Shown here piece by piece: positions 18,953 to 27,500 of a DNA stretch of 64,000 nucleotides. The notes below the pieces were generated by a model. It worked only from the letters and a program-made list of their open reading frames with translations. It was not told the DNA's origin and searched no databases. The number at the start of each line of letters is the position of its first letter. Position 1 is the first letter of the stretch. The translations under genes were made by a program, and so were the position numbers. The stretch lies in the NCBI RefSeq assembly GCF_008329985.2, contig NZ_CP038437.2, positions 2,046,001 through 2,110,000 of the forward strand, written 5' to 3'. This DNA comes from Halomonas binhaiensis. Its GTDB lineage: Bacteria > Pseudomonadota > Gammaproteobacteria > Pseudomonadales > Halomonadaceae.

Positions 18953-19777
18953 ATGGCTATCATGTCAAATGCGCCAACACCGATTGACCTGGCGGAACTG
19001 ATCTCAATGGGTCGCCAGTTCTGGGCCTCCGAGGGTGGTCGGGCGATCCGTCGGGCTGAACGAGCGTGTCTCGGTCCCATGACGGAGCGTTGGGCTGGCG
19101 TACATGGTCTGGAGATGTCCCTGGGCGCGCCCATCGTAGATATGTCTACCATTCCCCACTTGATTCGATGGTCTCCGACCCGCGAGTGTGCGGAAAGTTC
19201 CTCCACGTTGGTGTGCCACCCTGATGCCTTGCCCCTGCCCAACGGTTGTCTTGACCTGGTGGTGCTGCATCATGTGCTTGAGGTGATGCCTGAGCCTCAC
19301 CATGTGTTACAGGAGGCGGCCCGGGTGACGGCACCGGGGGGGCGTTTGATCATTGTGTCGTGGTCGCCGCTTTCGCCAGCAGGCATGGCGCGTTGCTTGC
19401 CTGGGCACAAGCAACGCTTGCCGGGGCAGGGGAGCTGGCGGCGGCCAGGCAGGTTGCGTGACTGGTTGGCATTTGTGGAGTTCGAGATCGAACGGTTAGA
19501 CTATTGCGGCTTTCATTTGCCCGGTATGACGCCGCGTAATGCGGTACTGGAAACCTTGGGGCGGCGCCACAATCTGCCCATGGGAGATAGCTACATCATC
19601 CAGGCCCGCTGTCGTTCCCGGTTGGCACGTCACCAACCCCAGAGACCCCTTTTCGGTGCGGTTGTCGGGGCGACACGGCTGGGGCTGGATTCCCGCTCTC
19701 GGGATGTCGCCGCCCGCACGAGTCAGGACAATGCTATATCTGTTGCACAAGGGGCGGCCAATGAGGATGTTGGCTGA
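18953..19777 (+). CDS. Class I SAM-dependent methyltransferase
   Basis: A 274-residue protein of the Methyltransf_11 type. The glycine-rich SAM motif I is weak here. The post-motif region PDALPLPNGCLDLVVLHHVL and the following LQEAARVTAPGGRLIIVSWS are typical of this group. The order gloB (divergent), methyltransferase, rnhA, dnaQ is conserved in pseudomonads and relatives, where the methyltransferase substrate is also unknown. Translation could start at 18953 or 18962. The C-terminal 40 residues are low in recognisable structure. Confidence 0.8.
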   Translation: MAIMSNAPTPIDLAELISMGRQFWASEGGRAIRRAERACLGPMTERWAGVHGLEMSLGAPIVDMSTIPHLIRWSPTRECAESSSTLVCHPDALPLPNGCLDLVVLHHVLEVMPEPHHVLQEAARVTAPGGRLIIVSWSPLSPAGMARCLPGHKQRLPGQGSWRRPGRLRDWLAFVEFEIERLDYCGFHLPGMTPRNAVLETLGRRHNLPMGDSYIIQARCRSRLARHQPQRPLFGAVVGATRLGLDSRSRDVAARTSQDNAISVAQGAANEDVG

Positions 19778-19863
19778 CGTTGCTGCAAGTAGCGATCCGT
19801 GACCAGGTGGCCAGCGAACAACCGGGCAATCCACTCTGAAATTCGGACTTCAAGGCGGCCCTT

Positions 19864-20328
19864 TTGACACAGGCTTCATCTTCACTTCCTAGCGTCATCA
19901 TTTATACCGACGGCGGCTGCCGAGGTAACCCTGGGCCCGGTGGTTGGGGCGCTTTGCTGCGTAGTGGCGAGCATGAAAAGACGCTCAAGGGGAGTGATGC
20001 ATCGACCACCAACAATCGAATGGAGCTGACTGCAGCGATCATGGCCCTGAAGGAGCTGAAACGCCCCTGCAAGGTGGTGCTGTGGACAGACTCACAGTAC
20101 CTGCGCAAGGGGATCACAGAGTGGATTCACGGCTGGATCAAGAAAGGCTGGAAGACCGCTTCCAGGCAGCCGGTCAAGAATGCGGATCTGTGGCAGCAGC
20201 TGCTTGAACAGACCGAGCGCCATGAGATCGAATGGCACTGGATCAAGGGGCATAGTGGTAACCCAGGGAATGAGACCGCCGATCGTTTGGCCAATGAAGC
20301 CATCGATGAATTGCTCGAAGGCGCCTGA
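19864..20328 (+). CDS. rnhA: Ribonuclease HI
   Basis: A 154-residue RNase H that removes the RNA strand of RNA-DNA hybrids. The catalytic acidic residues are all visible: Asp16 in [16 protein letters not shown], Glu54 in NNRMELTAA, Asp76 in LWTDSQY and the last Asp in [11 protein letters not shown]. The handle region [18 protein letters not shown] marks it as E. coli type HI. It starts with TTG at 19864; no closer ATG would keep the first beta strand. It lies upstream of dnaQ in the same direction, as in E. coli where the two genes are adjacent but divergent. Confidence 0.95.
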   Translation: MTQASSSLPSVIIYTDGGCRGNPGPGGWGALLRSGEHEKTLKGSDASTTNNRMELTAAIMALKELKRPCKVVLWTDSQYLRKGITEWIHGWIKKGWKTASRQPVKNADLWQQLLEQTERHEIEWHWIKGHSGNPGNETADRLANEAIDELLEGA

Positions 20329-20405
20329 CATCTCTCTGTGTCTACGGAAAGAACTGGATAAATCAGTGGTTCCTTGAGGAACCTAACGTTAGGAAAGAGT
20401 CCGAG

Positions 20406-21188
20406 ATGCGTCAGATTGTACTGGATACCGAAACGACAGGTATCGAGACCCGTGATGGACACCGCCTGATCGAGATCGGGGCTGTGGAGGTGATTAACCG
20501 CCGCTTCACCGGAAACACTTATCACCAGTACATCAATCCAGAGCGGGAAATTGATGCTGAAGCGATAGAAGTCCACGGCATCACCAATGAGCGTGTTGCC
20601 AACGAGCCCGTATTTGCCGAGGTCGCCCAGGAGTTCTGGGATTTCATTCGTGGTGCGGAGCTGGTGATTCATAACGCTCCCTTCGATGTTGGCTTCATTG
20701 ACCATGAGTTCAACCTGCTCAAGGCTGTGCAGCCCGAGCTTGATCTTGGCCCTGTACGTGAGCATTGCCGTGTCCTCGATACGCTGGTGATGGCACGTCA
20801 GATGCATCCTGGTCAACGCAACAGCCTGGATGCGCTATGCAAGCGCTATGACATCGATAATGGGCATCGTGTATTGCACGGCGCCTTGCTCGATGCCGAG
20901 ATCCTTGCTGATGTCTACATGGCCATGACGGGTGGCCAGACAGCCTTGACCCTGGATGCAGGAGATGACGAGCAACAGAAGGCAACGACTCCGGGAGAGT
21001 TCTCGGTGCGTCGCTTGTCGTTGCCGACAGGACGGCTGAAAGTGGTACGCCCTGATGATGGAGAACTCGCGGCGCACCAGGCCAAGCTTGAAGGTGTCAG
21101 GAAACAGGCTGGGGAATGCCTGTGGGATAGCCTGCCAGAGCACTTCGGCGGGCTTGGAGTCAGTGCTGCCAATCAGGACGTCGAGTAA
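20406..21188 (+). CDS. dnaQ: DNA polymerase III epsilon subunit (3'-5' proofreading exonuclease)
   Basis: A 260-residue DEDDh exonuclease. ExoI is VLDTETTGIE, ExoII is HNAPFDVGFIDHEF, and ExoIII holds the catalytic His in HGALLDAEILADVYMAM. The C-terminal tail (about 185-260), which in the family binds the alpha subunit, is present but divergent. The stop overlaps the nudC start by one base (TAATG), so the two are probably translationally coupled. A small hairpin (GGTTCC-TTGA-GGAACC, 20368-20383) precedes the gene. Confidence 0.95.
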   Translation: MRQIVLDTETTGIETRDGHRLIEIGAVEVINRRFTGNTYHQYINPEREIDAEAIEVHGITNERVANEPVFAEVAQEFWDFIRGAELVIHNAPFDVGFIDHEFNLLKAVQPELDLGPVREHCRVLDTLVMARQMHPGQRNSLDALCKRYDIDNGHRVLHGALLDAEILADVYMAMTGGQTALTLDAGDDEQQKATTPGEFSVRRLSLPTGRLKVVRPDDGELAAHQAKLEGVRKQAGECLWDSLPEHFGGLGVSAANQDVE

Positions 21189-21961
21189 TGCTGCGTCGCG
21201 AGCTACCGCTGGGTGAGACAAGAGGACGTATTATTCGCTTTTCCCAGGGGCGCATTGCTCCTGGCGTGAATCGTACTCCTCTCATGGAAGAGAGTTTCTG
21301 GGGAACTGAGATTCAGCCACTCTGCTGGTGGCATGATGAACCTGTAGGGCTGCTGATTGAAAATCAGCCTGATGATGACTGGCCAGATGGCCGTGCATGG
21401 TTGGCAGAGTTGCCAGAGTCCTGGTTCCCCCTGATTTCCACTGTACTGCAGGTGGCCGAGTGGTCACGCAACCATCGCTTCTGTGGGCGTTGTGGCGCCT
21501 CGACCCGAAGGGTGGATAGCGAATTTGCCATGCATTGCGATAGCTGCGGCCATCGTAACTATCCACGCATTTCCCCATGCATCATCACGCTGGTCACTCA
21601 TGGGGAAGACCTTTTGCTGGCGCGCAGTCCGAGGTTTCCACCCGGCAGGTACTCGACCCTGGCTGGTTTCATCGAGCCAGGAGAGTCTGCTGAACAGGCT
21701 TTGCATCGAGAAGTCTACGAAGAAGTTGGCCTGACCATAGGGCGGATGCGTTATGTTCGCAGCCAGGCCTGGCCTTTTCCTCATTCATTGATGCTGGGGT
21801 ATCTGGTGGAAGCGGCCAGCCGGCGGATCTGTATTGATGGTCATGAGATCGAGGATGCTGCCTGGTTCTCGCCGCGCCGCCTGCCACAATTGCCGCCTCC
21901 CTATTCGATCTCTCGAGAGTTGATCGAACTGCATCTGGCAGAGGTGCGTGACGGTCGTTGA
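21188..21961 (+). CDS. nudC: NAD(+)/NADH diphosphatase; NAD-capped RNA decapping hydrolase NudC
   Basis: The 257-residue Nudix enzyme has a four-Cys zinc ribbon (C99, C102, C117, C120), the Nudix box GFIEPGESAEQALHREVYEE and the family signature SQAWPFPHS just after it (SQPWPFPxS in most members). It cleaves NAD(H) to NMN(H) and AMP and removes NAD caps from RNA. It directly follows dnaQ with a one-base overlap. A strong terminator follows 20 bp after the stop. Confidence 0.95.
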   Translation: MLRRELPLGETRGRIIRFSQGRIAPGVNRTPLMEESFWGTEIQPLCWWHDEPVGLLIENQPDDDWPDGRAWLAELPESWFPLISTVLQVAEWSRNHRFCGRCGASTRRVDSEFAMHCDSCGHRNYPRISPCIITLVTHGEDLLLARSPRFPPGRYSTLAGFIEPGESAEQALHREVYEEVGLTIGRMRYVRSQAWPFPHSLMLGYLVEAASRRICIDGHEIEDAAWFSPRRLPQLPPPYSISRELIELHLAEVRDGR

Positions 21962-21981
21962 ATGCTGGAGCCAGGTAAAAC

Positions 21982-22007
21982 GAACCCCGCCCTTCGGGGC
22001 GGGGTTC
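21982..22007. terminator. Bidirectional intrinsic terminator between nudC and the SCP2 gene
   Basis: A perfect 11-bp GC-rich stem (GAACCCCGCCC / GGGCGGGGTTC) closes on a TTCG tetraloop. It is preceded by AAAA on the + strand, so the - strand reads a T-run after the stem. It lies between two convergent genes and can serve both. Confidence 0.85.
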
Positions 22008-22043
22008 AGGCTTGGGTACCGCTGAAGCCAGGTCGGCGGAAGC

Positions 22044-22346
22044 TCAGGGAAACAGCTGGTTCAGTTTGGTCGCCAGCATGATATTGCCGGTGGCCTTGAT
22101 CTTGCCGGTCATGAACGCTGTCATACCATTGACATCGCCGCTCATGAGACCTTTCAAGGTCTCGGTGCTCATCGACAGGCTGACGGAAGGATCGTCATGT
22201 TCACCCTGCTGGATGTCGAGATCGCCATCCTGGATGCTGACGTAATAATCGTCGGTATCGCTGAAATGGAACTGAAACACTTCGTTGAGGCCTTTTGCAG
22301 CCTCGGGATCGAAGCGGTCGCGCAGGGTATCGAGAGTTTGTGACAT
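22044..22346 (-). CDS. SCP2 sterol-transfer domain protein
   Basis: A 100-residue protein consisting only of an SCP2 domain. It has the family pattern of a central DLDIQQGEHDDPSVSLSMS strand pair followed by LKGLMSGDVNGMTAFMTGKI and the closing KATGNIMLATKLNQLF. Such stand-alone bacterial proteins are thought to bind acyl chains or lipids; no role is proven. I chose ATG 22346 because a good GGAGG lies 6 bases upstream; an in-frame ATG at 22370 has none. It is a single gene convergent with nudC. Confidence 0.9.
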   Translation of the reverse strand: MSQTLDTLRDRFDPEAAKGLNEVFQFHFSDTDDYYVSIQDGDLDIQQGEHDDPSVSLSMSTETLKGLMSGDVNGMTAFMTGKIKATGNIMLATKLNQLFP

Positions 22347-22514
22347 TGTGCCTCCTGAGTCAGCAGTCAAGCCTGGATGTGGTGTGTTTGGGCTCTTGGG
22401 AGCCTATTTCAAACAAGTGTTTTAATCAAGCCTGGATATTATTTCTCTGGTATCAGAGTCTCCAGGCAAGTTGAATGGACAGATCGCAGATATCTCAACG
22501 CAAGGAGAAGGGAT

Positions 22515-23546
22515 ATGGGGCAATGGTTGGCTGATATGGGGACCTTCCTGGTTCAGCTGGTTGCTGTCGGCGCCGTGGTAGCCGTCGTTGCACTATTGAT
22601 TGGGCGTAGTCGTCGGGGTGATGCCTCCGTGGGGGATCGCTTGCGTATCATGGATCTGGGACGCCTCCTGGAACAACGCAAGCAACGTTTGTCGCTGGCC
22701 CTGCATGGGGCAAAAGCCCGGCGTGCGCTGCTCAGGCGCTTCAAGCGCGACACCAAGAAGGCCGACGCCAAGTCCGAAGAAGGCAAGGTGACGCATTGGG
22801 TTCTGGACTTTCACGGTAATATCAAGGCTTCAGGTGTCGAGCGTCTGGCCCAGGAAGTTTCGGCGCTGTTGCTGGTGGTGAAAGAAGGGGATGAAGTGGT
22901 GTTGAGGCTTGAGTCTCCCGGTGGCCTCGTGCATGCCTATGGCCAGGCGGCTGCCGAGCTTGACCGGTTGCGCCAGGCAGGTGTTCGTCTGACAGTGTGT
23001 GTCGACAAGGTGGCTGCCAGCGGTGGTTATCTAATGGCCTGCAACGCTGATCAGATTCGCGTGGCGCCATTTTCTGTCATCGGCTCGATTGGTGTGGTAG
23101 CACAAGTGCCTAACCTGCATCGCCTGCTCAAGCGGCACGATGTCGATGTGGAGCTGCATACCGCAGGACGCTTCAAGCGGACCCTGACAGTATTGGGAGA
23201 AAACACCGAAGAAGGCCGGGAAAAATTCCAGGAGGACCTGGAGGCAACTCACGAAAAGTTCAAAGGCTATGTGGCTGAGCGCCGCCCCGCCGTTGATATC
23301 GAGGCCGTTGCAACGGGTGAGATATGGTATGGCCAGGAGGCGGTCGACAAGGGACTTGCTGATGTGGTCGGTACCAGCGAAGCCTATCTGATGGAAGCGG
23401 CAGAGCAGGGGCGCGTGCTATCCGTGCGTCTTGAGCCAAAGCGTGGCCTGGGGGCTCGCTTTGGATTCGGTATTTCCCTTCTGGTCGAGCAGGTATGGGA
23501 ACGCGTTGAAGAGCGCCTGGAAGCTTCGCGCTGGGAACGTCGCTGA
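22515..23546 (+). CDS. sohB: Inner-membrane S49 peptidase SohB
   Basis: A 343-residue protease of the SppA/SohB family. It has an N-terminal membrane anchor (about 8-30), a charged linker, and the S49 domain with catalytic Ser in KVAASGGYLMAC and the general-base Lys in AGRFKRTLT. The GEIWYGQEAVDKGLAD motif follows. SohB is a periplasm-facing endopeptidase that can suppress loss of DegP. ATG 22515 follows AAGGAGAAGGGA and starts right at the anchor; the upstream in-frame extension to 22377 is non-coding. Confidence 0.92.
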   Translation: MGQWLADMGTFLVQLVAVGAVVAVVALLIGRSRRGDASVGDRLRIMDLGRLLEQRKQRLSLALHGAKARRALLRRFKRDTKKADAKSEEGKVTHWVLDFHGNIKASGVERLAQEVSALLLVVKEGDEVVLRLESPGGLVHAYGQAAAELDRLRQAGVRLTVCVDKVAASGGYLMACNADQIRVAPFSVIGSIGVVAQVPNLHRLLKRHDVDVELHTAGRFKRTLTVLGENTEEGREKFQEDLEATHEKFKGYVAERRPAVDIEAVATGEIWYGQEAVDKGLADVVGTSEAYLMEAAEQGRVLSVRLEPKRGLGARFGFGISLLVEQVWERVEERLEASRWERR

Positions 23547-23580
23547 GCCTTGGCAAGCTTGTAAAAGATAATAGAGAGAA

Positions 23581-23635
23581 ATGCGAGAAGGCCGGCGCAT
23601 GCATGCGATTGCAGCATAAGCCGGCCTTCTCGCAT
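23581..23635 (+). terminator. Terminator downstream of sohB
   Basis: A perfect 16-bp inverted repeat (ATGCGAGAAGGCCGGC and its complement at 23620-23635) surrounds a 23-base loop. It sits 35 bp after the sohB stop. The T-tract is weak, so it may act partly as an mRNA 3' stabiliser. Confidence 0.6.
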
Positions 23636-23639
23636 TATG

Positions 23640-23744
23640 AGTACACCTTTGTTGCTGGGCCCCTGTATGGCAGGGAGTTGTTGCTAAGCGTTGTTGCTGG
23701 GTGTTGTTGGGAGTTGACGTTGGGAGTTTTGTTGGCAGTTGCCA
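23640..23744. repeat. Degenerate GTTG-rich simple repeat
   Basis: The spacer between sohB and the ArsR gene is built of imperfect units such as GTTGTTGCTGGG, GTTGTTGGGAGTT and GTTGGGAGTTTTG. It has no coding capacity that looks real. Confidence 0.5.
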
Positions 23745-24074
23745 TCAGGTGTCATTGGCGGCGTTGAGTTTCACAATGGCCGCAATCACCAGGCTTGCAC
23801 TTTCTCCATTGAGCGAATAGTAGATCGTCTGAGAACAGCGTCTGGTGGCGACCAGGCTTTCACGGCGCAAGATCGCCAAGTGTTGGGAAAGTGCGGATTG
23901 GCTCAGATTCAGTTTCTGGTTGAGTTCAGTGACGGACAGCTCTGTGCCTTCCAGCAAGCAGAGAATTCGCAGGCGATTGTCATTGGCGATGGCTTTCAGC
24001 AAATTGCTGGCTTTGTCCATAACGGCGTCTCCGCCTTCCAGCAAACGACCTGCCACGCGCTGCGGGCTATTCAT
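23745..24074 (-). CDS. ArsR-family transcriptional repressor
   Basis: A 109-residue winged-helix protein. Its helix-turn-helix reads ELNQKLNLSQSALSQHLAIL, preceded by ANDNRLRILCLLEG and followed by the wing RRCSQTIYYSL. The Cys in RILCLL aligns with one of the two sensor cysteines of BigR/YgaV-type persulfide regulators, and a second Cys sits in RRCSQ. The classic ELCVCDL metal site is absent. The ligand is therefore unknown; a thiol or persulfide sensor is only a suggestion. ATG 24074 is preferred because GGAGGG lies 8 bases upstream; an in-frame TTG at 24092 is possible. Confidence 0.87.
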   Translation of the reverse strand: MNSPQRVAGRLLEGGDAVMDKASNLLKAIANDNRLRILCLLEGTELSVTELNQKLNLSQSALSQHLAILRRESLVATRRCSQTIYYSLNGESASLVIAAIVKLNAANDT

Positions 24075-24504
24075 CGGCAGTCCCTCCTCCAATGAGACTT
24101 GAGGCGATCGTCAGGCGGCATGATTGTCATCCCATTATTCTTGTGCCTGTGTAGTACTGCTCAACACGTATTGTCTGGCACGTTATTGTTTTGTACTTCA
24201 CGGCATGATCATAGGGCCGTTCATGCTGTGAGCGACGTGATTGACGTGCTACATCAATGCAACGCCAATACAGACATCCTAGATGTGCTTCAGTATTTCC
24301 AACATCATAGCCCATCGCTACTGTTAACGCGCCTTAAACGCTTGTTTATAGGCGATCTGGGAAAAAGCCGCCGGCTGTTGCTTGTTTAGTGGTTGATGGA
24401 CAGGGCGGTGAGGTGGTTCAAGGGAGATGAGGTCGAACCCGACATAATGGAACAGGTTGCCCGGTTCACGTATACTGCGAGCCGTCTCTAGTCCAGTCGT
24501 TTAT
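24075..24504. other. Intergenic region, ArsR gene to yhhQ leader
   Basis: About 430 bp between divergent genes. It should hold both promoters. I saw no convincing ORF or RNA gene apart from the riboswitch that follows. Confidence 0.5.
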
Positions 24505-24535
24505 CAGGGTTCCCTCACCCCTGGCCAAAAAGGTG
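24505..24535 (+). promoter_or_regulatory. Probable preQ1-I riboswitch controlling yhhQ translation
   Basis: A compact H-type pseudoknot can form. P1 pairs CAGGG (24505-24509) with CCCTG (24519-24523). Its loop TTC-CCT-CAC holds CCT (24513-24515), which pairs with AGG (24531-24533) after the A-rich stretch GCCAAAAA. The conserved class I pieces GGTTC, CACCC and AAAAA are all present. The unpaired C before the 3' P1 strand (24518) is where the ligand-pairing cytosine belongs. P2 uses the AAGG that is also the Shine-Dalgarno, 6-8 bases before ATG 24540, so preQ1 should repress translation. The downstream gene is a queuosine-precursor transporter, which fits the known distribution of this riboswitch. 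Confidence 0.75.
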
Positions 24536-24539
24536 CTCC

Positions 24540-25235
24540 ATGTTTGCCCTCTCTTCGTTGCAACGGCGTCGTCTCCTGACGCTGATGGTCAGTTTCCACA
24601 TCACTGTCATTGCCGCCAGCAACTACCTGGTTCAGTTGCCTTTTACCATCTTTGGACTGCATACCACCTGGGGAGCTTTCAGCTTTCCGTTCATTTTCCT
24701 GGCCACTGACCTGACCGTTCGCTTCTTCGGTAAAGGTCCGGCCAGGGCGATTGTGATTCGGGTGATGTTCCCGGCGCTGTTGGTATCGTATGTGGTTTCC
24801 GTCGTTTTCCCCCAGGGCGGCTATGCAGGCATGTCAGCACTGGGTGAGTGGAATCTGTTTGTCGCCCGTATCGCCCTGGCGAGCTTCATGGCATACCTGC
24901 TTGGCCAACTGCTGGATGTCCAAGTATTCGACCGCTTGCGTCGGCTGTCCTTGTGGTGGGTGGCACCTGCGCTATCCACGGTATTTGGCAATCTGGCAGA
25001 TACGCTGGCGTTCTTTGCCATTGCTTTTCATAATGGTCCGGACCCTTTCATGGCACAGCACTGGCCAGAAATTGCCAGTGTTGATTACGCCATCAAGCTG
25101 GTAATCAGCCTGCTGTTCTTCCTGCCGCTCTATGGCATTTTGCTACGTTGGTTCAGCCAGCGCCTGATGTCGCTGACAGATGAACGTGAGGGTGAGCACC
25201 GCAGGCAGAGCGGTGACGCTCCTGAGTTGCCATGA
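24540..25235 (+). CDS. yhhQ: Queuosine precursor (preQ0/preQ1) transporter YhhQ
   Basis: The 231-residue inner-membrane protein belongs to the DUF165/QueT-like vitamin-transport family. It has six hydrophobic helices and the family signature FSFPFIFLATDLTVRFFGK in the second helix region. YhhQ imports 7-cyano- or 7-aminomethyl-7-deazaguanine for queuosine tRNA modification. Start ATG 24540 is preceded by AAGG inside the putative riboswitch. The C-terminal 20 residues are hydrophilic. The next gene follows after 31 bp. Confidence 0.92.
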   Translation: MFALSSLQRRRLLTLMVSFHITVIAASNYLVQLPFTIFGLHTTWGAFSFPFIFLATDLTVRFFGKGPARAIVIRVMFPALLVSYVVSVVFPQGGYAGMSALGEWNLFVARIALASFMAYLLGQLLDVQVFDRLRRLSLWWVAPALSTVFGNLADTLAFFAIAFHNGPDPFMAQHWPEIASVDYAIKLVISLLFFLPLYGILLRWFSQRLMSLTDEREGEHRRQSGDAPELP

Positions 25236-25266
25236 ATAATCGCCCCTTGCCATAGAAGGAGCCAAG

Positions 25267-26034
25267 ATGTCTGTCGCGCTGTATTTCACCGATACCGGAG
25301 GAGAAGGTATTCCACTGGTCATCGTGCATGGGCTGCTCGGTAGTGCCGACAACTGGCGCTCCCACATCAAGTATTTTTCCCAGCGCCATCGAGTGATCGC
25401 TCTTGATCTACGCAATCATGGTCGCTCTCCTCATGCCGAAGGCATGAGTTATGACGACATGGCGGCAGATGTTGAAGCGGTGCTGGATGCCTGCCAGGTA
25501 GAACAGGCCCATCTGCTTGGGCACTCCATGGGTGGCAAGGTCGTGATGAGTGTGGCACGACGTCGACCTGAACGTGTGGCTTCGCTGATGGTGGCGGATA
25601 TTGCACCGGTGGCGTATGAGCATCATCACGATAGTGTATTTGCTGCATTGCGCCGGGTTGAGGAAGGCCAGCCAGAAGATCGCCGTGTTGCGGATGAGCT
25701 TATGGCCGAGTACGTTCACGATAAGCCCACTCGAATGTTTCTGGCGACCAATCTCAAGCGCGATGAGGGTGGTGTATTGCGCCTGCGTGTGGGAATGGAC
25801 GAGATTGAACGTGGATATCCCGACATCATGCAAGTCCCGGCGGGAGAGGGTGCAGTACACCGGCCTACCGTGGTCATACGCGGAAGCCGTTCCGATTACG
25901 TCAGTGAGACGTATATGTCGGCTGTGCGTGAGGTTTTGCCCGAGGCCCGAATTGTGACGCTTGAAGCCGGGCATTGGTTGCATACGGAAAGAGCCGAGGA
26001 ATTCCAAGGAGTTGTTGAGGAATTTCTCAGTTGA
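25267..26034 (+). CDS. Alpha/beta-hydrolase, YbfF-type esterase
   Basis: A 255-residue alpha/beta-hydrolase with the oxyanion region VIVHGLLGSADNW, the nucleophile elbow LLGHSMGGKVVMS, an acid residue near VIRGSRSDYVS and the catalytic His in EAGHWLHTERA. LDLRNHGRS is the usual strand between them. The size and the HGLLGSADNW pattern match YbfF, an acyl-CoA/short-chain esterase of unclear physiological role. A good AAGGAG lies 6 bases before the ATG. Confidence 0.9.
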   Translation: MSVALYFTDTGGEGIPLVIVHGLLGSADNWRSHIKYFSQRHRVIALDLRNHGRSPHAEGMSYDDMAADVEAVLDACQVEQAHLLGHSMGGKVVMSVARRRPERVASLMVADIAPVAYEHHHDSVFAALRRVEEGQPEDRRVADELMAEYVHDKPTRMFLATNLKRDEGGVLRLRVGMDEIERGYPDIMQVPAGEGAVHRPTVVIRGSRSDYVSETYMSAVREVLPEARIVTLEAGHWLHTERAEEFQGVVEEFLS

Positions 26035-26106
26035 TCAATGGCAGGGATAGGCACAAGAGATAGGCACAAGAGTGCGCCCGCAGTTCCACAGGGGCATCGG
26101 TTTCAC

Positions 26107-26126
26107 AGGGGCATCGCAATGCCCCT
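26107..26126 (+). terminator. Terminator after the ybfF-like gene
   Basis: An 8-bp stem AGGGGCAT / ATGCCCCT with a CGCA loop is followed by ATTTCAT. Just upstream there is a short direct repeat (ATAGGCACAAGAG, twice within 26045-26072). Confidence 0.55.
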
Positions 26127-26230
26127 ATTTCATATAGGTTCATGTGAATGGCCGTAAGTGACTAAAACGTTCTGTGGTCCATGAATGTATTACATATCAC
26201 CGGCTGTAATGTAAGGGTCGTGAGGCGAGC

Positions 26231-27331
26231 TTAACCTGGATCGATGGCAAGCTGGTCCGGGGGGGTCTGGTTGCCAATGATGTTCTGCTCCCAGAGGAAG
26301 CGCTCCATGCGCCGATAACGCGCCATGTCGACAGCTCCTGGGCGGAGGCTGAGTCGGCTGCGGATGTGTGGCCAGGCTTCGGCATTGGCGGCAGTATTGA
26401 TCGAGGGTTCTCTTTCGACCAGCATGTCCCAGGCTTGGTTCGGGTGGTCGAGAATCCAGCGATCGGCTTCTCCCAAGGCATTGACCAGGCGTCGAATGGC
26501 ATCGTGCTGCACAGCATAGTGGTTGCGATTGGCGACCAGAATCAGGCCATCGTGTATGGGGATGCCGAGGCGTTCGACGGGAATGACCTGTGTGGCGACA
26601 CCAAGATCGGCCAATTGCCTGGGCAGGCCGAACCGTTGTCCATCTATCACCGCATCGATGCGTTTCTCGCTCATGGCAGGGATGACGCTGAAATGAACGT
26701 CGCGTGGTTCCACATGGGACAGGTTCAGCCCCTCCTTCTGCAGGATTGCTCGCATCAAGACGCTATAGCTGGTCTGCCTGGAATAACCGATGCGATGGTC
26801 GATCAGTGACAGGGAAGATTTGATCCCCGTGCTCTTGCGGGCAATCAGCGCAGCCATGGGGAGCTCAACCAGAGTGGCTACACGCACCAATGGTTTACCT
26901 TCATCGACTAGGCGGTGCAATGTCGGTTGATCGGTAATTGCCAGGGTCACGCGGGATGCCGCCACCAATTTGGGTGGCACGTCGGGATCTGCCGGGGTGC
27001 TTAGTCGCACCGTCAGGCCGCGTTGGCGAAACAAGCCAAGACCTTCGGCGACAATCAGAGCAGCATGCTGCGGGCCTGGGAACCAGTCCAGAACAATATC
27101 GACAGGAGTCTCGGGTGGCAGAGCAATCGCCCCCGGTGGGGCTTCTGTGGTAGCCGGTGGGGGCTCGATATCCTGTACTTGCAATGATTCAGCACGTTGG
27201 GAGAGTTGGGCAGCAGGTGCCTCAGTAGCGGCAGCCCCCTTGTTCAGGTAGCCGAAGAAAACCACTCCGATGATGAATGCCATGAGCAAGGCAGCATATT
27301 GCCAAGGTCGCCGAAGGCGAGTCAACGGCAT
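26231..27331 (-). CDS. NMT1/THI5-like ABC substrate-binding protein, orphan
   Basis: A 366-residue exported protein with an N-terminal membrane anchor or signal (AALLMAFIIGVVFFGYLN). A Pro/Ala-rich linker follows, then a type II periplasmic binding fold of the NMT1 family ([55 protein letters not shown]). Relatives bind thiamine pyrimidine precursors, nitrate, taurine or sulfonates. The WFP-x-x-QHA strand is closest to the pyrimidine (ThiY) branch. No permease or ATPase gene is adjacent, and the anchor may keep it membrane-bound. I chose ATG 27331, which has GGGAGA 6 bases upstream. Confidence 0.82.
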   Translation of the reverse strand: MPLTRLRRPWQYAALLMAFIIGVVFFGYLNKGAAATEAPAAQLSQRAESLQVQDIEPPPATTEAPPGAIALPPETPVDIVLDWFPGPQHAALIVAEGLGLFRQRGLTVRLSTPADPDVPPKLVAASRVTLAITDQPTLHRLVDEGKPLVRVATLVELPMAALIARKSTGIKSSLSLIDHRIGYSRQTSYSVLMRAILQKEGLNLSHVEPRDVHFSVIPAMSEKRIDAVIDGQRFGLPRQLADLGVATQVIPVERLGIPIHDGLILVANRNHYAVQHDAIRRLVNALGEADRWILDHPNQAWDMLVEREPSINTAANAEAWPHIRSRLSLRPGAVDMARYRRMERFLWEQNIIGNQTPPDQLAIDPG

Positions 27332-27369
27332 GACAGATCTCCCAGAAGTCACACGTGGTCACTCAGTGA

Positions 27370-27500
27370 TGAAGCACGTTGTTGTGAGTAAATAGTTGTG
27401 AGCGAATAGTTATGACTGCATAGCCGTACCTGCGTCGGTGCAATTGTGAACCGTGCAGTCGTGCCGTGTAGTCGTGAGCCGTGTAGTAGTTAATCACGTG
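27370..27500. repeat. Degenerate short tandem repeats
   Basis: The intergenic region contains decayed units of about 14-16 bp. One set reads TAGTTGTGAGCGAA, TAGTTATGACTGCA; another reads GTGAACCGTGCAGTC, GTGCCGTGTAGTC, GTGAGCCGTGTAG. There is no coding potential. The rest of the 328-bp gap (27332-27659) should hold the divergent promoters. Confidence 0.55.

Noticed and set aside
25408..26007. A 199-residue minus-strand frame antisense to the ybfF-like gene
   Set aside because: It has no start signal and a composition typical of an antisense shadow; the + strand encodes a complete alpha/beta-hydrolase.
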